A stretch of 64,000 bases of DNA from Takakia lepidozioides (taxonomy: Eukaryota; Streptophyta; Takakiopsida; Takakiales; Takakiaceae): positions 62,636,042 to 62,700,041 of the forward strand of contig CM060734.1 of NCBI GenBank assembly GCA_030704615.1. Direction: 5' to 3'. Under the pieces are notes generated by a model. That model worked only from the letters and a program-made list of their open reading frames with translations. It was not told where the DNA came from and made no database searches. Below, piece after piece: positions 57,124 through 64,000 of the stretch; the stretch's first letter is position 1; each line of letters opens with the position of its first letter. The position numbers and the translations under genes are program-made.

Positions 57124-60100
57124 TTATGTGAAATAAAGACATAAAGAACATGCACTACTCATGGGTAATATGTGGAGACCTAAGATGTCTTTGTCTGTAG
57201 TCAAGGGCCGCTTGCCATCACGACCCATGGACAGGCTGCGCAGGAACATGGCAGCAGGTGCACAGCTGGGCATGTGCTCATTCTCCTTGTCAGCCTCTCG
57301 TTCTTTTGCATTAAACAGAGCTTCGGATCCCACCTGCCCTACTCCCATGCACTCCACACTTGAGGAAAACACCTCAGCAACAGCTGCACAACTGGGCACA
57401 TGCTCCTTCTCTTTATCAGTCACTGCCCCTTCTTCGCTGGAAAGGGCTTTGGATTTCATATGCCCAAGTGCCACGCTTTTAACATCTAAGCTGTTGCAGG
57501 AGTGAGATATACAATCTTTCGCATGCAACTCCAACTGCCTGACCTGATACCTCTCAATGTAGTCCGTCAACTTGATGTTGGTATTTACTACTTTGAGTTG
57601 CCTCGAGCTGCTCACATGGCTCAAGGCATCATTCATGGAAAGCGGCCTTGCATTCTTCGTACCCTTGACAGCCATTTCAGTACTCTTCGGATTCCCAATC
57701 ATAGCAACAGTCTCTCCATACTGAGCAGGTGGTAGTGGAAGAGAGTCTCCTGATGTGATGCTTGACTTGACAGCCAAAGACATGTCCAGTTGTTGCATCT
57801 CACTTTTTAGAGCTCCAGCAAGGTTTTTCCTAGAAGAAAGCCTGGAAAAAAGAGAGGGAAGGGACTTGGTTGAAGACAGACCCTTGTGCTTACTGCAGAA
57901 AACATTGTGAGTGCCCTCTGCAGACTCCAATCCTGCCGTAGTGGACTGGTGCGCTAGCCAGTGTGTTTTTCTCCCTGCAGAAGTAGCAACCCTTGAAGTC
58001 TTGGCACACGATCCTACTCGGGAGACCCTCACAGGTCTGTGTGGTGGGGATACAGTGAACATTGGATTCATGAACAGAACAGCCTTGCCACTTTTGAGGT
58101 TTGTGAGTTTCCATTGCTGAGCCAAACTCTTGAGTTCTATTGCCTCCATGTTTAGTCTGGGTCCAACTGGCTTCTCATTACCTTGATAGACAGGTGCACG
58201 TGTTGGAAACAACACCGGCGGCACGGGTAGTGCCACATCTTGCTGCTGCTGGTGTGTGTCTTCTATGTCCCTCTGGCTGGGTGAAAAACAATTCTTGGTG
58301 ACCTGCTTTGATGCTGTGGATTTGCTTGCAATATTTGTGACAGCTCTTTTCTTGTATACAGGAGAAGGACAGCCGCCTCTGGGTGCCACACGTTCATGAC
58401 CATGGCTGCTGCCAGATACACTGGCTTTGGCAGCACTACCCTCATCCGCATCAACAACCCTGCAGTTGTGGGCAGACTTTGTACGATTTGTCTTGGCAGT
58501 TCTGCTACCATGTGCTTTGATTGAATTTGGAGGATCTTTTCTACTAGTATACTTAGAACCAGCGGTTGCTGGTTTGCATGTAGTCATGGGGGAGGTCTCA
58601 GCTGCGCCAGGCGTTCCCGGAAGAGAGTTTGCTACAATTGACGCAATTTCCTTAGCAAACTGAGTGGCCTTCAAAATCTCCGAGACAACTTCTTGAACTT
58701 CTTTGGCTGGCGTTGACCAATCCCTCCATGTACCTGTAATGGTGACCTCACACCTTCAGAGACCACTTTTCCTATCTTTGATCAGAAAACTCAAACGAAA
58801 CCTCTCTTGACCTGGACCTGTCACATACCTTTCTTTCTCTGATTTCTCTCAAGCTATTCGGGCTTGTGAAAGGTTGTATCAGTCCCCTATCTTTCTGTCT
58901 TTCTCTGTACAAAGGCAAGTCCTATACCGGGGTGAACATTGAGCAACGGTAGGGCACCCGGTGCAAAGGTGAGTAGTCTTGATTTGTTCTACCCTGTCCC
59001 CTGGACCTTTGTGGCCGTCTGTGGCCATTATAAAGGGTCGTTCTTTCTCCTTGTGCTTCCACCCACCATGTTTCTGCTCCCGGCTGTTGCAGGTCACGAA
59101 GGCTAGAATGGGCACTCTCCAATCTCTCTCTCTCCCGCATAATTATACAGTTTTATTTCATTTCATTTTCTCTCTCTGAGCACAATTCTACTGGAATTTC
59201 GACTTGGATGGGAAAGTCTTTTACATTCATGAACCTGAGTGAACATTGTCTGTAACGAATCCCCAAAAAGTGCAAGGAAGAGTAAAGAAAACATTTTAGT
59301 GCAATTTCACAGAAGAGGCAAGCATTACCTGTCTCCTTCATCAAACGTTCCTGTTCCTCCTTTCGGGCTAAGTTGTTTGCCTTTGATAGACTCACCCTCC
59401 GATCCTCCCCTGACACTGGTACATTATTGGAAACATCAGGGCTCTGTGTTTGACGCCATAATCACCACTCAGATTGTATGTCCATTGACAGTTACTAAAT
59501 TTTTTCAAACAGGTCCCATCAGCATAAAACACGATACCTTGTCGATCCATTACATATCCCCTTCTTTGTTGGGGAAAGGACCCCGAACAGTTGGGCATCC
59601 TGCCAACAGCCACATTATAAGAAAAAACTTCAGAATAGTGGCAATGTCCCTTTCACAGCGGCATTTGTCATGCTAAATACTGCTAAAATTGCTCCAAATT
59701 GAGAAGTTTATGAACAACCAGGATCACCAAAGTTCAATGGTTCACTTGGCTTCTGAGGCAAAAGGGAAACCCAACCGGCAGATGCTCATGGGGGCGTTTC
59801 CCTTCCCGCACCTTTCGAAAGAAGCACCGACGGGAAATACAGTGTCATTGGCAACTATCCAATGACTGTACATAGCGCACCTAATCAGGATGGATTGTCT
59901 GTCAAGAAACATCTTTGACTGGCACTGGGAAGTAAGTCTAGTGGATGGAAAAAAACCGAATTGGGAAATACGAGAGAAGACTGACTTGGTACTGTCTTCT
60001 GGGTTTTGGCAGGGGGTGCCTTGCATGTTGCCTGGGCTAAGGTGCAATCCAGCAATGCTGCATTGCAGCTCCTGCAGGCGCGCCACCACTTGATCCACCT

Positions 60101-60494
60101 GCACACTCTCATCCCCACCTTATGATTCTACTGTGGATACAGGAGGTGATAGCTGCGCCTACCACAAAAAAACTTTACACTCGTGTAATTTGCGAACACT
60201 CTGTGCAACAGCCCTAGCCCGGTTCACTTATCGGCTAATCGCTTCCCAATTTGTGGAATAAAATGTTTACATTAAGACTCGGAGCTCTTCCCAAATAATT
60301 CAACTGAAGAAGACTACAAAACAACAAAGAGGTGCGCATCACACTCAAGGTGTTGCTGCAACGAGGAAAAGGAACGAAATCCCGAAATTTACCTTGACAA
60401 CAGCTTGCATCAGCAGCGGAGACGGATGCACTGCAATCGTACCTGCTTGCGTCTGCATCCAAACAGAAGGATCTCTGGGTGGAGACTTCACCAT
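57124..60494 (-). CDS. TAN1: TANGLED1-like microtubule-binding division-plane protein, four exons
   Basis: TANGLED1 marks the plant cortical division site and binds microtubules. Exons on the minus strand: 60,494-60,393; 60,098-59,972; 59,409-59,329; 58,733-57,124. All have GT/AG borders, phases agree, and the total is 1,920 nt (639 residues plus stop). Exon 1 starts MVKSPP. Residues 35-46 are VDQVVARLQELQ, then a short LSPG motif, as in TANGLED's VDQCMARLQELQ and LSPR. Exon 3 gives SLSKANNLARKEEQERLMKE, and the exon 3/4 join makes TGTWRDWSTP and EVVSEILKATQFAKEIAS (about 105-135), matching the family's W-R-x-M-S and EILQASQFAREI. Downstream KAVLFMNPMF matches its VLFPNPLF; the rest is Ser/Lys-rich and basic, as expected. 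It is longer than seed-plant TAN1 (roughly 380-480). The ATG is the first in frame and follows an in-frame-compatible leader. Confidence 0.8.
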
Positions 60495-61429
60495 GTTGAG
60501 AAGCTCATACGACCCTTCCCCTTTCGAAAAATTTATTCGTCTACCACTTCAGCTGCTGCAAAAGCACGAACCCAGAAAAGAAACCCAACTCGCTCCTAGC
60601 TAGTCATAGTCCCAGGCAGGTGCGGGAGCGATCTGTGACAGAGTACGGAGCACTCGCAGGGAATTTGCACAAGCCCCGAGCGAGCGAGCATTTGATGAAG
60701 ACGAGGGCAAGCACCGCACATTGAACTTGGAACGGTCACATTGCAGCAGCAGCCAGTGATGCGGGGCCACGTGTACGTTTCAGAAACGTGGCAGTGAGCC
60801 GTTGGTGTGACCCCCCCAGCGTCCTCCGCCATCGCTGCCTCCGCACCCGCAACACTCCACGCCCAACGGACACCCCTTTTGGCTCTTTGCTCCCCGCATC
60901 CATCCCACTTTCAACATCCACATTTATCATCCCTGTCCATCTCTCCCATGGGTTCATCAAGGGAAAAGGGGGCCATAAAGGCCAAGGAGCGAGGGGGCCA
61001 CCACCCAAGATCCGGCAGCTCGAAAGGCCAGACTCGGGCAGCGAGGAGAAGAAACTAAGTTATGTAGTAAGATCCATGGCAGGGGGAGTGATTCACAAGC
61101 ACCTCACAACGTAGCAGGACAGAAAGACATGGCAGAAAGAGGACCATGAGAAGCTGCTAATAGGCTGCTAATCAGACTGAACACTGTCAAACTGCTTCAA
61201 AATTGAGATGAGCCTTGAGTTTGGAGCCTCAGTTCTTCCGAAGAGGAGTGATATGACTTTGCTATATTGCTTACCAACATATCGGGTACCATAGCAGGAC
61301 CATAGCGTTCACATATGCCCGCATAGTATACTGTAACACAGATTTCACGATGCCCGATTTACTCTCCCGAAGATGGGGATAATTTACTGCTGTACATCCC
61401 ACACTATGCTAAATTCAGACCCACGACTG
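60495..61429. other. TANGLED1-like promoter and GC-rich upstream region
   Basis: 60,600-61,060 is GC-rich and CT-rich, as near plant promoters, with overlapping open frames on the plus strand (for example MGSSREKGAIKAKERGGHHP at 60,950). One of these could be a first exon of a divergent gene, but no donor or family is clear. Confidence 0.35.
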
Positions 61430-62176
61430 TGCTTGTATCTATCGACCTTGGTCATATTAACAGAAAGGAGGACCCCAGTCAAGTCACATCTTCCATGTTT
61501 AGTTTAGCACATTGGCTGTATACAACTGCAGCCATACTTAAGCCCGCAGCTTTCGTATTTTTACAACTCATGACTAATGTTGATATTCAACATCTTCCTG
61601 AGATCAGTTTGCGACAGACACTTCAACAAAATCCGTGCACCTATACCTTCAACTTCAGTCTCAATTGTTGCGATGTTTCACGATCAGTAGGGATCGTGAC
61701 CTACTGGTCATTACACTCAGCCTACCAGTACTCCGACCCATCGGGGACCCCAATCCTTGCTTTCCTTATGAACATTTTATCACTCCCACTACTCCAGTGA
61801 CCGCCTTTCACTCCACTTCTGGTCATCTTTTGGTACATATACACTCATTGTGCTCCTGCCTTTCACTGAACAGGAACATTCTCCCCCTGACTAACACTTC
61901 ATAGAGACTTGACAGAGAGATCACATTGGAGACCCGAGAATCCTGCCTGAATCCTGCCCAAAACCCCCCAAAGAACTCTCCTTCCCTTAGCAGTTTCTGC
62001 TCTACTTAAGGACGACCTGAATAATAACAAATTGCCACCACCTTGTGAGTGGACTTAAATACAAGCCTGAACTATCTCGAAAGCTGTTGTGGATGCGCTA
62101 AGTGGCGCTTCCACTTTAACTATCCGTGATTTCATCCTTCATTATCAACGGCAGTGATTCGATGCTTACCAACGCC
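61430..62176. other. No gene recognised
   Basis: No motif or splice-supported frame. Confidence 0.4.
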
Positions 62177-62668
62177 TCAGATTTCCCCATATCTTGTATG
62201 ATGCATTCCTTTGCAGATTAGCCTAATCCTCTTGTGTGATGGAATTGCTAACATGCCGGATGTGAGGTTGGCCAACCTCTTGCTCTCGTCTCCTACATTC
62301 TTCAGCAATGTAAATTTCTGTGTCGTTCTCTCAACCCTGTCGACCTGTATGTGCGGTGCAACCGTGCCAATCTCTTCCTCCCTCACACCGACGATTTTCG
62401 CTGGATCGATCTTCAGACGCCAACCCTGATCTGCAGTCGAGCTTAATAATGCAGCCGATGGCGCCAAAAGCGATCCCAGCCTCCTCTCAATGCCAATTTC
62501 CCCAAAGTACCTATTCTCTGGAAATGTGTCACTCTCATCACCACTCTTCCATCTACGAAAACCCAAAGCTCGTAGTTTCTCGACTCCTCCTGCACTTTTG
62601 GAAGGTTGAATTCGCGAGTCAAAAATCCCCTGCTGCGCTGCAGTTGAGACATAGCAGAACCGATTCAA
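62177..62668 (-). CDS. Hypothetical exon, weakly ubiquitin-like C-terminus
   Basis: 163 open codons. The C-terminal part (FTLLKNVGDESKRLANLTSG, then IPSHKRIRLICKG) resembles the beta-alpha-beta pattern of ubiquitin-like domains (a VGDLK-type turn, an LT-x-IP helix end, an RLI-x-KG strand). The N-terminal part is not recognisable, and the resemblance may be chance. An exon ending near 62,180 would be needed to complete the domain. Confidence 0.25.
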   Translation of the reverse strand: MNRFCYVSTAAQQGIFDSRIQPSKSAGGVEKLRALGFRRWKSGDESDTFPENRYFGEIGIERRLGSLLAPSAALLSSTADQGWRLKIDPAKIVGVREEEIGTVAPHIQVDRVERTTQKFTLLKNVGDESKRLANLTSGMLAIPSHKRIRLICKGMHHTRYGEI

Positions 62669-62838
62669 ATTACTACTATAAACATATAAATGCAGCTACA
62701 GTCAAGTAATGAAAAACAATTGTGAAGAGTCTGTAGTCATAGTCAGGTAATGTCGGATTGGTCTGTGAGAACCACCGCGGTGCAGCTGAGCAGCCAACTA
62801 TTGCAATACGACCTCCTAAGCGCTTGCGGCAGAGCTTG

Positions 62839-62997
62839 GCTTTTGCGCCTTTGTGCACGCATTGCTTTTCGTTCTCACTACTCAAGCAACACCTTAGTGA
62901 CTTTTTCTCTTTGCTCTATCCTCGCTCTATCCTCGTAAAGAGAAAAAGTGTTGCTTGAGTAGTGAGAGCTAAAAACAATGCACAAAGGCGCAAAAGC
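62839..62997. repeat. Near-perfect hairpin (stem about 60 bp)
   Basis: The left arm GCTTTTGCGCCTTTGTGCA ... CACTACTCAAGCAACAC ... TTTTTCTCTTT pairs with the right arm AAAGAGAAAAAGTGTTGCTT ... TGCACAAAGGCGCAAAAGC around a loop of about 25 nt containing a doubled GCTCTATCCTC. The left arm has two small insertions (near CG at 62,857 and CTTAGTGA at about 62,893). Confidence 0.9.
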
Positions 62998-63032
62998 AAT
63001 GATCGTAGTAAGATCAATTCCCCTAAGAGCCA

Positions 63033-63272
63033 ATGAGGTATAATGCGGACATCAAAGTAACAGTTTTCAACAAACATGGTACGGTGACATGCAGAAGGAA
63101 GTTAAAGCCCGGTATCCAAAAGAGTGATATGCTCTTGGCTTTCGAGAAGGCACACAGACTTGGTTACCTCATAGACTCCAGTGGTTACAACGTCGAATAT
63201 CCAAATGACGTTGATTCCCTTGCGGCCTGTGGATACTATATTAGCGACTCCGTTATAACTTATAACTTATAA
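63033..63272 (+). CDS. Hypothetical 79-residue protein
   Basis: The ATG at 63,033 lies 36 bp after the hairpin. The protein (VTVFNKHGTVTCRRKLKPGI, then AFEKAHRLGYLIDSSG) is soluble with mixed secondary structure and no recognised family. A single uninterrupted frame ends in a duplicated TATAACTTATAA. It could be a short gene or an exon fragment. Confidence 0.3.
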   Translation: MRYNADIKVTVFNKHGTVTCRRKLKPGIQKSDMLLAFEKAHRLGYLIDSSGYNVEYPNDVDSLAACGYYISDSVITYNL

Positions 63273-63648
63273 CCCCAGCTTTATCTGCACCTCCGGCAGC
63301 TACAAGGGTTGAGGAAATCTGTTGTTTTTATTCGCTTTGTTTGGGTTGTAAGGGTTTGTTCAATCCATGGGCTCGGACTCCTTGCTTGATTGTGAACTCC
63401 TATCTGAATGAGAAGGTTGCATCAATAGGTCTTTCTTAGGGTTTTGATGACATCCTCATCACCTCGGTGCCTTCATGTTTGACCCTCTTCCGGAATTTTG
63501 TTGATGAGAGTTCACACTGCTGTTGAAGTTTCTCCACGAGTTATGATTCTACTTCTAATCTTGATGATTAGGGTTTTGTTTGATTCATGGACCTTTTTAG
63601 TAAAGTGCTACCAATGCTTGTTCTCGGCAGCGATGTGCACTTAGGGTT

Positions 63649-63939
63649 TTGAAGGAGACCTCAGGTTCCCGTCTTTTGTATGCTATCGACTTGAACTCAG
63701 TGATCAAAAATAGCATGGCAGAGGGTTTCTCATCATTTACGCCTTGCATTGAATCCCTCGTGATGGACCGTTTTTCAGAAACAAGGGCAGCCTCTCGTAT
63801 AAATTCTCACGAGCTGGATAGCCTGCGTAAATCCTTGGGGGTTGTAAGACCCAAAATATTGGTAGCAGCTAATCTAAACAATAGGCTCTGCTGGCTCCAG
63901 CCTCGGACTGGAACCTCTTTCCTCTGCCTTTATGGCTAA
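63649..63939 (+). CDS. Hypothetical frame ending in the dispersed repeat
   Basis: Open for 96 codons (LLYAIDLNSVIKNSMAEGFS, ELDSLRKSLGVVRP). The last third (about 63,890 onward, RTGTSFLCLYG) lies inside the repeat shared with 53.45 kb, so the real coding part, if any, probably ends before it. No family recognised; the upstream 63.27-63.65 kb is noncoding, with repeated AGGGTTTTGATGA-like words. Confidence 0.25.
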   Translation: MKETSGSRLLYAIDLNSVIKNSMAEGFSSFTPCIESLVMDRFSETRAASRINSHELDSLRKSLGVVRPKILVAANLNNRLCWLQPRTGTSFLCLYG

Positions 63940-64000
63940 TGTAAGGTTATTTTTTCCTAACCAATTAATAATTTTTTACCAGGGCCACTGTCCCCTGTTC
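63890..64000. repeat. Dispersed repeat, copy 2, at the window edge
   Basis: Inverse of 53,446-53,540: CCAGGGCCACTGTCCCCTG at the very end, preceded by CCTAACCAATTAATAA and CTTTCCTCTGCC. It is cut by the window edge. Confidence 0.6.

Noticed and set aside
57161-58663. Plus-strand frames of 70-114 codons
   Set aside because: Antisense of the large last exon of the TANGLED1-like gene.
53449-64000. A 10.5-kb transposon with the 53.4 and 64.0 kb repeats as its ends
   Set aside because: The shared sequence looks like a small dispersed repeat or retroelement tail, no transposase lies between, and the flanks at 64,000 are outside the window.

Overview
This window is nuclear DNA from a land plant. 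Three things point there: a DYW-class PPR gene and fragments of several others, a gene that looks like TANGLED1 with a clear four-exon structure, and plant-type hAT, LINE, SINE and LTR elements. The many decayed PPR copies and low gene density would suit a large, repeat-rich genome such as a homosporous lycophyte or a fern. That is an inference; the sequence does not fix the species.

Layout. 1-2.3 kb holds PPR debris on both strands and a tRNA-derived SINE. 2.5-7.3 kb holds decayed, intron-containing genes on the minus strand (an FCP1/HAD-like protein and acidic or basic exons) with short GC palindromes between exons. 7.304-24.182 kb is a nested insertion of 16,879 bp bounded by a perfect 8-bp direct repeat (CTCGGAAA) and 11-bp imperfect terminal inverted repeats. 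It carries a decayed hAT transposase gene, three arrays of short palindromic repeats, a decayed kinase-like gene, a decayed RING-finger gene, a chain of four long imperfect hairpins, and a satellite with a 120-bp period. 24.2-38.3 kb resumes the kind of sequence interrupted by the insertion: two more FCP1-like fragments, a ParB-like gene, acidic proteins, a DUF7869-type (transposase-like) gene, and the same GC palindromes. A 725-bp solo LTR and another PPR fragment lie within it.

38.8-39.7 kb is a tandem repeat containing telomere-like CCCTAAA words. 40.2-42.4 kb is a 5'-truncated L1-type LINE. 42.4-47.4 kb holds nothing I can name with confidence. 47.5-50.5 kb is a PPR-DYW gene whose N-terminal half is broken but whose last 382 codons are open. 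51.5-51.95 kb is a short tandem repeat.

The right end, 52.8-64 kb, looks most like ordinary host gene space. It has a small multi-pass membrane protein gene, the TANGLED1-like gene (639 residues, four exons whose phases all agree), some hypothetical reading frames, and a strong hairpin at 62.84-63.00 kb.

The main point is nesting. The GC-palindrome family is confined to the two blocks either side of the hAT element, so those blocks were probably one multi-gene mobile region before the hAT entered. Nearly every gene inside the mobile part carries stops or frameshifts, so this is an archive of decayed cargo, not an active system. The reusable novelty is the architecture: a giant hAT with signalling-type cargo and hairpin chains, and a palindrome-marked element carrying FCP1-, ParB- and DUF7869-like genes.
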